Below are positions 34,432 through 43,949 of a stretch of DNA of 64,000 bases, piece by piece. Positions within the stretch are counted from its first letter, which is position 1, and each line of letters opens with the position of its first letter. Origin of the DNA: Paenibacillus sp. V4I3. Its GTDB lineage: Bacteria; Bacillota; Bacilli; Paenibacillales; NBRC-103111. The notes beneath the pieces were generated by a model that was not told the DNA's origin, made no database searches, and saw nothing but the letters and a program-made list of their open reading frames with translations. A program made the position numbers and the translations under genes. Location: the NCBI RefSeq assembly GCF_030817215.1, contig NZ_JAUSZA010000001.1, positions 1,318,501-1,382,500 of the forward strand, written 5' to 3'.

Positions 34432-35967
34432 TTAATGCGATGCGGCCGCGAACGTTTCTTTATCTGTTTCTATCACGAGTTTCTCTTTGCTCATGGCAAA
34501 AGCGGCAGCTAATGCGAGTACTGCAGGGATAAGTCCCCACGCAAATGTGGCCACGATGGAGGAGGAAAGTCCTTCAGATATTTTACCAAGCACTTGCTCC
34601 GGAATTTGGGTGCGAGTCGCCGGGTCAAGCAGAGCATGCGGGTCTTTAAAGTCTAGACCCTGCGGCATCGCGGATTGTCCGCTCCCCGTAAAGGCATCCG
34701 ATAAATACCGGGTTAACGAATGGCTTTGAATAATACCGAAGATAGTGATTCCGATCGTCATGCCGAGTGAGCGAAGGAAATTCAGCGTAGAGCTCGCTGC
34801 CCCTCGTTGACTGGCAGGTACGGAATGAATGGCAGCGTTACTGAGCACAGAGAATGAAGCGCCGATTCCTAAGCCAACTAATATCATATAAATAGTAATA
34901 AGCAAACGCGATGAATCTGGTGTCAAAGTAATCAGCAGTGCCATACCTGCCACAAGCAGAATGAGGGTGGAGATCAGGATGGCTCGATATGAAAATTTAC
35001 TAATGAGGAAGCCGCCAGCGGTAGCTGTAACGACAGTGCCGAGCATCATAGGCAGAAGTACGAGGCCTGAGTTCGTCGCACTTCCTCCGAGAACACCTTG
35101 AATGAAGATCGGAATATAGACAGAAGCCGTAATGAAGGCTGCTCCGCTTAACATCGCGATCGCATTGCTTGCCGAATAGAGGCGATCCCGAAACATCCGG
35201 AAGGAGATAATAGGTTCCTCTGCCCGCGTCTCCACATAGAGGAAACTAACCGTGAGAAGAGCAAATCCAGTAAATAAGCCAATAATCGGAGCGGAGTTCC
35301 ACGCAAATTGCTTACCGCCAAGCTCCATGGCGAACATTAGGCAGACGATGGCACCTACAAGCGAGAAAGCGCCGGCCCAGTCGATACGCTGTTTAGCATG
35401 CTGACGGGATTCCTTATAGAAGATGGCAACCATTAGGAAGGCAATCAGACCAAGTGGTAAATTAATATAGAAAATCCATTCCCATTTAATATAGTCGGTC
35501 ATATAAGCGCCAAGGAGCGGCCCGAAGATGCTGGACATACCGAACACTGCTCCAAACAAACCCATTAGCTTGCCTCTGCTTTCTGGTTTAACCGCATCGA
35601 ACATGATTGTGAAGGCAATGGGTACCAAAGCACCTCCGCCAATGCCTTGTATGGCCCGGTACAAGCTTAACTGTACGATCGAGGTGGCTGTTCCACAAAG
35701 AGCGGATCCAAGCATAAACACCAAGATACCAAAGATGAAAAAACGTTTACGCCCATACATATCCGATAATTTACCGAAAATTGGCATCCCTGCCATTTCA
35801 GCGACCATGTAAGCCGAGGTTACCCAAACGAATTTATCGAGTCCTCCGAGGTCTGCGATAATGGAGCCCATAGCGGTCGCAACGATGGTATTGTCCATCG
35901 AAGACATTAGAATGGCTAGCAGTAATCCAGCTAAAACAATGCCGGTTTGGTTCGTTGATTTCGTCAT
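34432..35967 (-). CDS. MFS drug exporter, DHA2 (14-TM) family
   Basis: 511 residues with 14 predicted membrane segments. LAILMSSMDNTIVATAMGSI is the motif D1-like start of DHA2 proteins, FGKLSDMYGRKRFFIFG motif A, and WEWIFYINLPLGLIAFLM motif C-like for 14-TM exporters; GAASSTLNFLRSLGMTIGI is also typical. Related proteins export drugs or cations by proton antiport; substrate unknown. ATG 35967 has AAGAAGGG 9 bases upstream, an earlier ATG at 35988 does not. Confidence 0.9.
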   Translation of the reverse strand: MTKSTNQTGIVLAGLLLAILMSSMDNTIVATAMGSIIADLGGLDKFVWVTSAYMVAEMAGMPIFGKLSDMYGRKRFFIFGILVFMLGSALCGTATSIVQLSLYRAIQGIGGGALVPIAFTIMFDAVKPESRGKLMGLFGAVFGMSSIFGPLLGAYMTDYIKWEWIFYINLPLGLIAFLMVAIFYKESRQHAKQRIDWAGAFSLVGAIVCLMFAMELGGKQFAWNSAPIIGLFTGFALLTVSFLYVETRAEEPIISFRMFRDRLYSASNAIAMLSGAAFITASVYIPIFIQGVLGGSATNSGLVLLPMMLGTVVTATAGGFLISKFSYRAILISTLILLVAGMALLITLTPDSSRLLITIYMILVGLGIGASFSVLSNAAIHSVPASQRGAASSTLNFLRSLGMTIGITIFGIIQSHSLTRYLSDAFTGSGQSAMPQGLDFKDPHALLDPATRTQIPEQVLGKISEGLSSSIVATFAWGLIPAVLALAAAFAMSKEKLVIETDKETFAAASH

Positions 35968-36021
35968 ATAATCATTTCCCTTCTTCATTCATTGATTTGT
36001 ATAAATCGATTATAAACAAAC

Positions 36022-36047
36022 AACCCTGACAAGAGTCTGTCAGGGTT
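36022..36047 (-). terminator. Hairpin between small membrane operon and DHA2 gene
   Basis: AACCCTGACA-6-TGTCAGGGTT, followed on the minus strand by TTGTTTGTTTAT. Probable terminator of the 36089-37059 unit. Confidence 0.75.
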
Positions 36048-36088
36048 GAAACCTCGTGAGGAAAAGAATTTGCTCTAGAAGTAGTCTA

Positions 36089-36592
36089 TTAAATCGTCTT
36101 ACGCTCCGGAAAGAACGTTCGGTAAAGTAATAAATGAATAGCTTGCAAAAATAAATAAATCGGTATCGAATAAACGAGCTTATACCCATGTTTGTAATGA
36201 AATATACCAACAAGCTCGCTTAGCCACTCGATACCAATGCCCATTGACGTCCAGAGTAAGATATAGGGTAACGTGTAAAAACCACGCACATCCCATTTTT
36301 TGTAGAAATAAACAAATATATAACCAAATGGAGCATACATCGTATAGGAGAAAATATCAAACAGCTGATAATGGGATTCGTCACCAACATCGTAGAAATC
36401 AAAGGGTGGGACGGCAATCGTATGATCAAACATGAGACCAAAAACAACCCCTATCAATAAATTAAACAAGCTCTGTGTTAAGGTGAATTTTTTTGGTAAT
36501 ATCCAAATCGCAAGGGTCCCCACGACAATCATCGCAATGACGAACCATTCGTTTCCGTTAAATCCATTATCGTAAATGGTTATGTCATTCAT
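36089..36592 (-). CDS. Membrane protein of unknown function (second of a coupled pair)
   Basis: 167 residues with about five membrane segments. MNDITIYDNGFNGNEWFVIA starts right after AAGGAGAGG. Later parts (YAPFGYIFVYFYKKWDVRG, WTSMGIGIEWLSELVGIFHY) resemble the small Bacillus/Clostridium membrane proteins named CBO0543, though I hold that only loosely. The start overlaps the stop of the upstream gene (ATGA), so translation is coupled. The open frame runs on to 36742 inside that gene. Confidence 0.7.
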   Translation of the reverse strand: MNDITIYDNGFNGNEWFVIAMIVVGTLAIWILPKKFTLTQSLFNLLIGVVFGLMFDHTIAVPPFDFYDVGDESHYQLFDIFSYTMYAPFGYIFVYFYKKWDVRGFYTLPYILLWTSMGIGIEWLSELVGIFHYKHGYKLVYSIPIYLFLQAIHLLLYRTFFPERKTI

Positions 36593-37059
36593 AGAGACCT
36601 CTCCTTTTGCTTTAGATGAATGAATAAGCGGCCAGCCCAATAAGTGAAAATCATGAGTGAAACGATTAAAAGGCACTCGTAGAAGATGTTCCACTTCACA
36701 TAGGTTATAGCACCATTCAAGCTTAGGAATTGGCCTGTGCACAAGAGAAAAGTGAATGTATAGAGAGAAATGCCTATTTTTATACTGCGTTTCAATGTGG
36801 TCAAATAGACATTGGCAAAAGTGAGAAGTGTTATTGAGAAGGTGAAGTCCCTATGTAAAATAACCGAAAGGAATTCAGGAACCTTTTTACTAAGTTGGAA
36901 AAGTCCTAAAGTGTCACTTAAAATCGTTAGTTTGTTAATGTCCACAATAGCTAAGAGCATGTAAAGCAGCACGTTCGTAATGACAGACAACTTATTGGGC
37001 AGGACGGCAAATATAAGGATACTAAACCAAACAAAAAGCAGACAAATGACTAGAATCAA
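36589..37059 (-). CDS. Membrane protein of unknown function (first of a coupled pair)
   Basis: 156 residues with about four membrane segments (LVICLLFVWFSILIFAVLP, VLLYMLLAIV, then a C-terminal FLSLNGAITYVKWNIFYECL and LMIFTYWAGRLF). TTG 37059 is chosen because AAAGGAG stands 7 bases upstream. Its partner at 36089 follows with a 4-base overlap, so the two make an operon and possibly a complex. No recognised motif. They lie alone between a lipase and an exporter gene. Confidence 0.65.
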   Translation of the reverse strand: MILVICLLFVWFSILIFAVLPNKLSVITNVLLYMLLAIVDINKLTILSDTLGLFQLSKKVPEFLSVILHRDFTFSITLLTFANVYLTTLKRSIKIGISLYTFTFLLCTGQFLSLNGAITYVKWNIFYECLLIVSLMIFTYWAGRLFIHLKQKERSL

Positions 37060-37243
37060 GGCAGGGCTCCTTTGCGACAAAATAATCGAATAGCGTAAAA
37101 AGATGCAAATAAGTATCGTCTCCTATTTTTACCTTTATTGAGATGTTTAAACCTTCCTCTTAGGAGGGGACAGCTGATCTAAGTAAACAAAATAAAGATT
37201 GCCTCCTACCCGGCCTTTCTGGTCTGGTGATTGGCAATCTTTT

Positions 37244-38026
37244 TCAGTTCGGACAAAATCCCGGAGTCTGTGCGTATAACTGCTGCGTGAAGCGGGGATC
37301 CAGCTTGGCAAGTTCAGTGAAATAGTTGCTAATCGAGTGGTTAGCGGAGACGGCGCCCCCTTGAAAAGTTAATTCAACCCCCTTTTTCACATGAATATAG
37401 TGGTAAATCTTTTCTGTTCGAGGCGATGTATAGATGAAGGGCGGAAGCAAAGGAACGAAGTCGTTGGTATTATAAATCCGATAATGAGGCCCAGTCCTAT
37501 GGTTGAAAAGACTAGCGAATGCCTGATTTCCAACACGCGGTGAAGCATAAGTATACACGGATGGATTATTAAATTTCGTGTTTGTGGAAATATCGGTGGC
37601 GCATAACGCAGTGAGAGCTCCACCAAGACTATGCCCTGTAATGTACAGCGTTTTCTCAGTGGAAAGTTTGTTTAGCGCTGTTACAATCGATTTGCGGGCT
37701 GAACGGTAGATGTCGAGAAACCCTTCGTGTACGAAGCACTGCTCTTTGGTGTAAGGAAACTGGATTTGCCTGGCAATGGCATCGGAGATCCAATCGGATG
37801 TCGTATGCGTGCCTCGAAAAACGATGACAATTTGTCTATCGGATTCGGCAATAAAGCCGAACAATTCTTTTTCACTCAGGATGGATGTGGCCTTGAAGGA
37901 AGAAACCAACCGGTAATTGTGTGGCATAATAACGCTTTCGGGACCATTTTCAAATTGGATATAACTTTGGCTGCACATAGCTGCTAGAAAGATGGCCGTC
38001 CGTGTATCTAATGAGTTGCTGAGCAT
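37244..38026 (-). CDS. Lipase, class 3 alpha/beta hydrolase
   Basis: 260 residues without a signal peptide. The nucleophile elbow is TGHSLGGALTAL (Ser133); NTNDFVPLLPP supplies the Asp and SANHSISNYF the His. IVIVFRGTHTTSDWISDA is the characteristic lipase-3 strand and oxyanion region. Class 3 lipases hydrolyse acylglycerols; the real substrate is unknown. GGAGG precedes the ATG. Monocistronic, divergent from the ABC exporter. Confidence 0.88.
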   Translation of the reverse strand: MLSNSLDTRTAIFLAAMCSQSYIQFENGPESVIMPHNYRLVSSFKATSILSEKELFGFIAESDRQIVIVFRGTHTTSDWISDAIARQIQFPYTKEQCFVHEGFLDIYRSARKSIVTALNKLSTEKTLYITGHSLGGALTALCATDISTNTKFNNPSVYTYASPRVGNQAFASLFNHRTGPHYRIYNTNDFVPLLPPFIYTSPRTEKIYHYIHVKKGVELTFQGGAVSANHSISNYFTELAKLDPRFTQQLYAQTPGFCPN

Positions 38027-38175
38027 AAGTCGATTCCTCCATATACACAGGATGCCTTTCTCCTATATATATGAAAATAGTGGACAGCTGTCCTCCGACA
38101 ATCGCCTATTTTCTAGGAGACTTTCAGCTGGCAGATCCTATCAGGTATAATAGGCGAAGGAAGGTGGAGATATAT

Positions 38176-39891
38176 GTGTTAAAACGCTTTTTTTCGTATT
38201 ATCGGCCCTATAAGCACTTATTTATTTTGGATTTTACCTGTGCGGTCGTGGCTGGGCTCCTAGAACTGGGTTTCCCGCTTGCTGTTAATCAGGTCGTCGA
38301 TAAATTGCTTCCTGCCGGGAATTGGATTTGGATTCTTTGGGCCTGCGCGGGCTTGCTTGCTGTCTACGGACTCAACACGGTACTGAATTTCATAGTCACG
38401 TATTGGGGACATAAGCTAGGGATTAATATCGAGACGGATATGCGGAAAAAGATGTTCGATCATCTGCAGAAGCTCTCATTTCGGTTCTATGACAATAACA
38501 AAACGGGTCAATTGATGTCCCGTATGGCAAACGATCTACTAGAAATTGGTGAAGTTGCGCATCATGGCCCAGAGGACTTGTTCATCGCGGTTATGACGCT
38601 GATCGGTGCACTCCTGCTTATGCTTCATATTAATATGAAGTTAGCGCTCCTAACCTTCGTTATTGTCCCATTCTTGCTATGGATAGCGGTGTATTTTAAT
38701 CAAAAAATGACGAAAACGTTCCGACGAATGATGGGCGACCTTGCCGATATTAACGCAAGAGTCGAAGACAATATTGGCGGGATTCGTGTTGTTCAAGCTT
38801 TCGCAAATGAGTCCTATGAGAAGAAACTGTTTGAGGATAACAATGGACGGTTCCGGTTGACGAAGCTGCTTTCCTATAAAATCATGGCGTGGAATGTTTC
38901 GCTGAGTTACATTTTGATGCGTCTGGTAACGGTTTTCGTTCTTATTTGCGGCACGTGGTTCGTGATTGACAAGCAGATTACCTATGGAGAATTTATTGCT
39001 TTCGTTCTCTTAACGAACGTTTTTCTTGGTCCCATTCAGAAGATTAATAATGTCATTGAGAGCTACCCCAAGGGAATTGCCGGCTTTAAACGGTATGTTG
39101 AAGTCATTGATACGGAGCCAGAGGTAGCTGATCAGCCGAATGCAATGAAGGTTAGCCATCTCGATGGTCAAATTACGTTCGACTCGGTGTCATTCGGCTA
39201 CGGGGATGAAGCCCGTGTATTGAATGATATCAGCTTATCTATTCGTGCGGGAGAAACCGTTGCTTTCGTGGGTCCATCAGGTGCCGGGAAGACCACGATC
39301 TGCAGCCTGCTGCCCCGATTTTATGACGTGAGTGCGGGCAGCATTTCCATTGATGGCCTCGATATTCGCAGCATCCAGCTGGAGTCGCTGCGCCGTCAGA
39401 TCGGCATCGTGCAGCAGGATGTGTTCCTGTTCTCCGGCACCTTGCGGGAGAACATCGCGTACGGCAAGCTTGGCGCGACGGATGAGGAAATCTGGGAAGC
39501 TGCGCGGCGTGCGCAGCTGGAGGTTTATATCCAGACGCAGCCGAAGGGGCTGGATACGGTTGTAGGTGAGCGCGGCGTCAAGCTCTCTGGCGGTCAGAAG
39601 CAGCGCCTCGCGATCGCGCGGATGTTCTTGAAGAATCCGCCGATTCTCATCCTCGATGAGGCGACGTCGGCACTCGACACGGAGACAGAGGCGGCGATTC
39701 AGCAGTCGCTCTCCGAGCTGTCGCGTGGCCGCACGACGCTAGTCATTGCCCACCGGCTGGCGACGATCAAGAATGCCGATCGTATCGTCGTCGTGACGGA
39801 GCAAGGCATCACCGAGCAGGGCGGGCACGAGGAGCTCATCGCTGTTGGCGGTGTGTACAGCCGCTTACACCAAGCGCAGTTCAGCTCTTGA
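38176..39891 (+). CDS. ABC exporter, fused permease and ATPase
   Basis: 571 residues: six-segment membrane domain (1-310), then one ATPase domain with VGPSGAGKTTICSLLPRFY (Walker A), QQDVFLFSGTLRENI (Q-loop), VKLSGGQKQRLAIARM (signature) and PPILILDEATSALD (Walker B). Typical type IV exporters homodimerise or pair; no partner half-transporter is adjacent, so a homodimer is likely. The GTG at 38176 is preferred because GGTGGAG lies upstream; the frame opens at 38071. 3' end is GC-rich. Substrate unknown. Confidence 0.9.
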   Translation: MLKRFFSYYRPYKHLFILDFTCAVVAGLLELGFPLAVNQVVDKLLPAGNWIWILWACAGLLAVYGLNTVLNFIVTYWGHKLGINIETDMRKKMFDHLQKLSFRFYDNNKTGQLMSRMANDLLEIGEVAHHGPEDLFIAVMTLIGALLLMLHINMKLALLTFVIVPFLLWIAVYFNQKMTKTFRRMMGDLADINARVEDNIGGIRVVQAFANESYEKKLFEDNNGRFRLTKLLSYKIMAWNVSLSYILMRLVTVFVLICGTWFVIDKQITYGEFIAFVLLTNVFLGPIQKINNVIESYPKGIAGFKRYVEVIDTEPEVADQPNAMKVSHLDGQITFDSVSFGYGDEARVLNDISLSIRAGETVAFVGPSGAGKTTICSLLPRFYDVSAGSISIDGLDIRSIQLESLRRQIGIVQQDVFLFSGTLRENIAYGKLGATDEEIWEAARRAQLEVYIQTQPKGLDTVVGERGVKLSGGQKQRLAIARMFLKNPPILILDEATSALDTETEAAIQQSLSELSRGRTTLVIAHRLATIKNADRIVVVTEQGITEQGGHEELIAVGGVYSRLHQAQFSS

Positions 39892-39897
39892 GCCGGG

Positions 39898-39940
39898 CTG
39901 CAGCAAGCTAGCTTAGGCTAGTTCGCTGCAGCCTCTTTTT
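39898..39940 (+). terminator. Terminator after the ABC exporter gene
   Basis: GGCTGCAGC and GCTGCAGCC arms followed by CTCTTTTT. Confidence 0.85.
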
Positions 39941-40035
39941 ATTCCCAAAGATAGGATAGAACTTCCAAATGAATCGTGATAAACTATGACAATAGTTATC
40001 TACCAACGGTGAATAATAGAGCGAGGTGACGATAG

Positions 40036-41106
40036 TTGAAGTCGATATTTCGGTGGTTGTTGCTTGGGGTATTTACACTTGTGTGCATCTTCTTTCTGAG
40101 CAATATCCGTAATGCCTTTTTATCTACGCAGCCGGATCAGATTCGGGTCGCTATAGGTCCGGATACGAGCATCCAGAAAATAAGTGAGCAGTTGCCTGGC
40201 AGCCAAGTTCTGAATGAAAAAGGAGGCGTATTGTCTGTTCCTTATGGAAAGTCGTGGGACTACATCGGAAAGACAACGTCCATTAAAGGCATATTTCGCG
40301 CTACAACTGTGCCTCTTGAGTATCCCATTATTTCCTGGCGTTATTACGGTTATTCGCTGATAGATCAAATCAAAGGTTTCGCTCATGGTGATTTTGGCAA
40401 ATTCCGCAGTCCTTTCAATAGGAAAGAGGTTGCTGTTCTTGGTGAGCTCCCCAACATGCTTCTTCGCACATGCACTTATTTCATTCCTGGTTTACTGCTT
40501 GCGATTGTGCTTAGTGTGCTATTTGCGATGATAGCATCCATGTTCCGCCGATTAGGTGCCTTGATGGATGGTACACATGCCTTGCTTGTTGGCTTGCCTG
40601 ATTTTTTCTTAATCGTTCTCATCCAATTGGGGGCGATCTATGCGACAAAATATTTGGGGCACTTTGTGCTGCTTATTGTTCAAGTCGGTGATAAGACGCC
40701 GTTCCTCATCCCCTTTCTCACGATCGCGCTGATTCCCTCGGTCACCATCTACGGCACCCTTCGCATCGCGATCGCGCGTGAACTTGGACAGGATTATGTG
40801 GTTACCGCACTAGCCAAAGGGTTAACCCGCAGAGAGGTGCTCATCTCTCATGTTATGCGAAATGTAATGGCGGATTTGCTAGCGATCTTACCCAAAGCGA
40901 CCACACTGGCACTTGCCAGTATGGCTGTTGCGGAAGCCATCTGCGGAATCTCCGGCTTGGGAGGCTTTATCGTCTCCCCAGCATTACAGAGTGTCTCCTC
41001 CATGTCGGCTATCTGTATGGCACTTGCGCTAGTCGCTATGGCTTTTCATGTGTTCTACGCACTGCTGCGCAAGAAGTGTATTGTTCGGACAGGGGAGGTG
41101 GTTTGA
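40036..41106 (+). CDS. ABC-importer permease, DppB/OppB-like
   Basis: 356 residues with about six membrane segments. The conserved loop of binding-protein-dependent permeases is present (RELGQDYVVTALAKGLTRREVLISHVMRN, the EAA-like motif) and the N-terminal half fits the DppB/OppB group. TTG 40036 has GCGAGGTG upstream. Its stop is 2 bases from the next permease's ribosome site, so the pair is one unit. No binding protein or ATPase gene is near. The substrate is not known. Confidence 0.85.
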   Translation: MKSIFRWLLLGVFTLVCIFFLSNIRNAFLSTQPDQIRVAIGPDTSIQKISEQLPGSQVLNEKGGVLSVPYGKSWDYIGKTTSIKGIFRATTVPLEYPIISWRYYGYSLIDQIKGFAHGDFGKFRSPFNRKEVAVLGELPNMLLRTCTYFIPGLLLAIVLSVLFAMIASMFRRLGALMDGTHALLVGLPDFFLIVLIQLGAIYATKYLGHFVLLIVQVGDKTPFLIPFLTIALIPSVTIYGTLRIAIARELGQDYVVTALAKGLTRREVLISHVMRNVMADLLAILPKATTLALASMAVAEAICGISGLGGFIVSPALQSVSSMSAICMALALVAMAFHVFYALLRKKCIVRTGEVV

Positions 41107-41108
41107 CG

Positions 41109-42066
41109 ATGTTGAAACGCTCATCAACTGCTTACTACTGTTCGATTACACTCATCGTACTCATCCTGCTTGTGATGATATTCGGCACATGGCTGATGCC
41201 CCATGGGGTTACACCGGATGACAAGATTAATATGCTCCAATATCAAGAGGATGGTAAAACGAGATACAGCATTCCTCCATACGCGCCGAACAGCACCTTC
41301 CTGCTGGGCACCGATCATAGGGGCTTTGATGTGCTGAGCTTATTGTTGAATGGGTTGAAATATACACTGGGTACGGCATTAGCGTTAACTTTGATTCGCT
41401 TTGTTTTTGCCCTCCCATGGGGATTGTGGAGCGGGACTACGGGCAGAGGATGGAGCATTCTTCGCTCCATGCAGTGGGTCGTTTCCTCTATGCCTGCATT
41501 TGTCTTTTTGTTCCCGCCTTTAGCAGGCATGTACTTTGGGCTGCGGCTCGATCAGGGGCTGAAGGCGGACCCGCATTACCAGCTGCTGTTCACGGTTACG
41601 TTTGTTAGCCTAGTCACATTCATTGGGATATTCCCGTTAGCCCATCAAGTGGCAGATCGGACACGTTATTATAATGAACGACTTTTTATTGAGGCATCAC
41701 GTTTGATGGGTGGTTCTGTATACCATCGAACGATGCGACATTTGGTTCCCTGTATGAGAAATGAAATGTTGTTCATCTTCCTGAGCGAATTCATGCAGGT
41801 GCTTTTCTTGTTAGGGCAGTTGGCTGTTTTTAACATTGTACTTGGCGGGGTTGAGACAATTGGTGATAGCGATGCGGGCTATTCCATTGCCATCACAACA
41901 TCGGGTGAATGGTTATCGCTAATCGCCTATGGCTCAAGGTACATTCGACTGCATCCATGGATTATTACTGAGTGCAGGCACCAGCTTCGCAGGACTATTC
42001 CTAGCACTGCAGTTTTTCTTGAATCAGCTCAAACACCGCTACGGCAGTGAACGTCAATTGATGTAA
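41109..42066 (+). pseudogene. ABC-importer permease, DppC/OppC-like, C-terminus frameshifted
   Basis: Begins MLKRSSTAYYCSITLIVLIL; LLGTDHRGFDVLSLLLNG and the loop RLFIEASRLMGGSVYHRTMRHLV are typical of DppC. In the annotated frame the protein would end at 42050 with an untypical polar tail after residue 284. If one base near 41964 is skipped, the other frame reads LLLSAGTSFAGLFLALQFF and ends at 42066, a normal final membrane segment. So a one-base insertion (or a sequencing error) has split the gene. GGAGGTGG precedes ATG 41109. Confidence 0.8.
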
Positions 42067-42071
42067 AAGCA

Positions 42072-42118
42072 AAAAAAAGGTCGGGGTTCCATCCTGAGGA
42101 TGGGCTCCGACCTTTTTC
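42072..42118. terminator. Bidirectional terminator between permease and 192-aa gene
   Basis: AAAGGTCGG...CCGACCTTT arms with an inner CATCC/GGATG pairing; A run on one side, T run on the other. Confidence 0.88.
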
Positions 42119-42126
42119 CATGTGAA

Positions 42127-42705
42127 TTATCGTCGTAATGAGCTGAGTTGGATGTCCAATCTAGCAGCTACGCCTGCAGGCGCAGCATCACTACGAGGTC
42201 CACCAAAGTTAAAAGCGATGATGACGATGTCATTACGACCCTGTCTTAAGAAGCGACGTACGTTGAAGGTGCGACCAGTGTTGTAGAATGAAGGGGTATT
42301 CTGTGGTGCATCATAGACCACCGGCACACCATTGATGATCACAACAGCGTAATTGTCGACCGACAAGAAGAGCGATGCGGCGAGAATGGCTCTCCGCTGC
42401 GAGAGCGAGAATCGTGTCGAAATGACGGCATTCTCAGCGCTCAGATTGCCGGAGTACCATACATAGTTGGCGTTAGTCACCGGTACCCATGCTGGATTAC
42501 GAGGAATGATCTGGGCGTTGAACCAAGAATTATCGGTTCCGATCGAGATTGTACGCTGGCTCAGAAAGCGGCCTGCTCCTAGTCTGTTGTGCTTTCTCAG
42601 TTGAGCGTGGTACAGCAGCATTGCCTTCGTTCTCGGTAGGCCTGAACATTTAGGAAGTCTAACAATTTTAGTCGGTCTACCTGCGATACGTTGTTTCTTA
42701 ATCAT
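42127..42705 (-). CDS. Protein with galactose-binding-like beta-sandwich, unknown role
   Basis: 192 residues. A basic start (MIKKQRIAGRPTKIVRLPKC) is followed by a beta-rich domain (SWFNAQIIPRNPAWVPVT, FLSVDNYAVVIINGVPVVYD, FNVRRFLRQGRNDIVIIAFN) whose pattern matches the jelly-roll domains that carry a 'bystander' role in sugar-binding enzymes. The final part is DIQLSSLRR. The family is not identified; a spore-coat or surface role is possible but unproven. A GGAGATGG site lies before the ATG. It is convergent with the frameshifted permease gene. Confidence 0.65.
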   Translation of the reverse strand: MIKKQRIAGRPTKIVRLPKCSGLPRTKAMLLYHAQLRKHNRLGAGRFLSQRTISIGTDNSWFNAQIIPRNPAWVPVTNANYVWYSGNLSAENAVISTRFSLSQRRAILAASLFLSVDNYAVVIINGVPVVYDAPQNTPSFYNTGRTFNVRRFLRQGRNDIVIIAFNFGGPRSDAAPAGVAARLDIQLSSLRR

Positions 42706-42842
42706 CTAACCATCTCCTATCAAAATATGAATTTACTTACAAAGTATTCTATGTTTGATAGAGTGATTTGCGAGGGTTAATAGCTGATAGAGTTCTAAAA
42801 ATGCAGCCTCAATTTTTAACTTGCCGTCAAAAAGTAATTTAA

Positions 42843-42900
42843 GTGTTATATTAACACATAATATATGTTAAAATAATGGAAAATCATGAGGGAGATGCCT
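42843..42900 (+). promoter_or_regulatory. Palindromic half-sites before the RHH-methyltransferase gene
   Basis: GTGTTA-TAT-TAACAC (42843-42857) is a perfect inverted repeat; a third TGTTA half-site at 42866-42870 pairs with TAACA (42852-42856). Tandem half-sites suit a ribbon-helix-helix or similar repressor acting on its own gene. Confidence 0.55.
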
Positions 42901-42903
42901 AAC

Positions 42904-43797
42904 GTGGATAACAAGAATGACAAAACCAAAAGACTCTCTGTTTACTTACCGGAGAAAGTAAAGTCGGACCTAGAGCAAATGGCCGACGAAACGGGTCTGT
43001 CGATGACACAGCTAATTGTGATGGCCACGCATGGCTTGCTAGCTAACTACTCCGCACAGGGTGGCGCTATTTTCGCTGATTTATTGGCAGCCAGACAACG
43101 AATTCTCCACGAAGTGAAGGATAAGCATCAGCTTTTAAACGAGGAGAAAGTGAAAATGCAAGAATACTACGGCGCCCGAGCGGAAGAGTATGAACGGATT
43201 TACCATCGGGAGGACGCTGAGTTCCAACAAGAGCTTGTACTTCTGGCAGCAATGATTAGGAAGCAGGTGGAGGGTCGCAACGTACTTGAGGTAGCCTGTG
43301 GGACAGGGTATTGGACCGAAATTGCGGCGGGCACTGCTAAGCACATCGTAGGTGTTGATATTCGTCCAGAAGTGCTGCAAATTGCTAAATCGAAGCCTTG
43401 GCCAGCTTCAAATGCAGCATTTGTTCAGGGAGATGCGTACCAGCTCTCCGAAGTGACAGGGGCTTTCGACTTTGGTCTTGCCAACTTCTGGTTTTCACAT
43501 ATTCCGAAGAATCGGATCGAGTCATTTCTGCAGAGTTTCCACCAACGTCTAGGCACAGGTGCCCGCGTCTTTATCGCCGATAATGTTTACGTGTCCGGAA
43601 GAGGCGGAGAGTTGCTAACGAATGAACATAGTGAGGATACCTACAAAAGACGCGAGCTGGCTGACGGATCCATGCATGAAATTATCAAAAACTACTACTC
43701 GTATGAAGAACTAAACGACATTTTTAAGCCCTTATCTCAGCATTTGCGAATTTTTGTGGGAAACAGCTTCTGGTATGTCAGCTACACAGTTGCATAA
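42904..43797 (+). CDS. Ribbon-helix-helix domain fused to class I SAM methyltransferase
   Basis: 297 residues. Residues 8-60 (TKRLSVYLPEKVKSDLEQMA, ETGLSMTQLIVMATHGLLAN) form a CopG/Arc-like ribbon-helix-helix, a DNA-binding fold typical of small repressors and antitoxins. From MQEYYGARAEEYERIY (near residue 80) it is a class I methyltransferase with LEVACGTGYWTEIAA (SAM motif I), VVGVDIRPEVL-type motif II and DNVYVSGRGGEL. The methyltransferase part looks complete and carries its own AGGAGAAAG-ATG internally. The GTG at 42904 has GAGGGAG upstream; ATG 42886 and 42895 are alternatives. Confidence 0.82.
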   Translation: MDNKNDKTKRLSVYLPEKVKSDLEQMADETGLSMTQLIVMATHGLLANYSAQGGAIFADLLAARQRILHEVKDKHQLLNEEKVKMQEYYGARAEEYERIYHREDAEFQQELVLLAAMIRKQVEGRNVLEVACGTGYWTEIAAGTAKHIVGVDIRPEVLQIAKSKPWPASNAAFVQGDAYQLSEVTGAFDFGLANFWFSHIPKNRIESFLQSFHQRLGTGARVFIADNVYVSGRGGELLTNEHSEDTYKRRELADGSMHEIIKNYYSYEELNDIFKPLSQHLRIFVGNSFWYVSYTVA

Positions 43798-43837
43798 TAA
43801 TTAATTTCGCGTCAGTACTCACGATATACATTAGACC

Positions 43838-43892
43838 AACAAAAAAAGCTTAGTCAAGGCCCTGCGGCTGCTTTCTGACTAAGCTTTTTCTA
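43838..43892 (+). terminator. Terminator after the methyltransferase gene
   Basis: AAAAAGCTTAGTCA and TGACTAAGCTTTTT arms around a 20-base loop; can act in both directions. Confidence 0.9.
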
Positions 43893-43949
43893 TATGGGAT
43901 TCCCAATAGAACAATGAATTCCTCATTAAAATTCACATCTTCAATCTAA

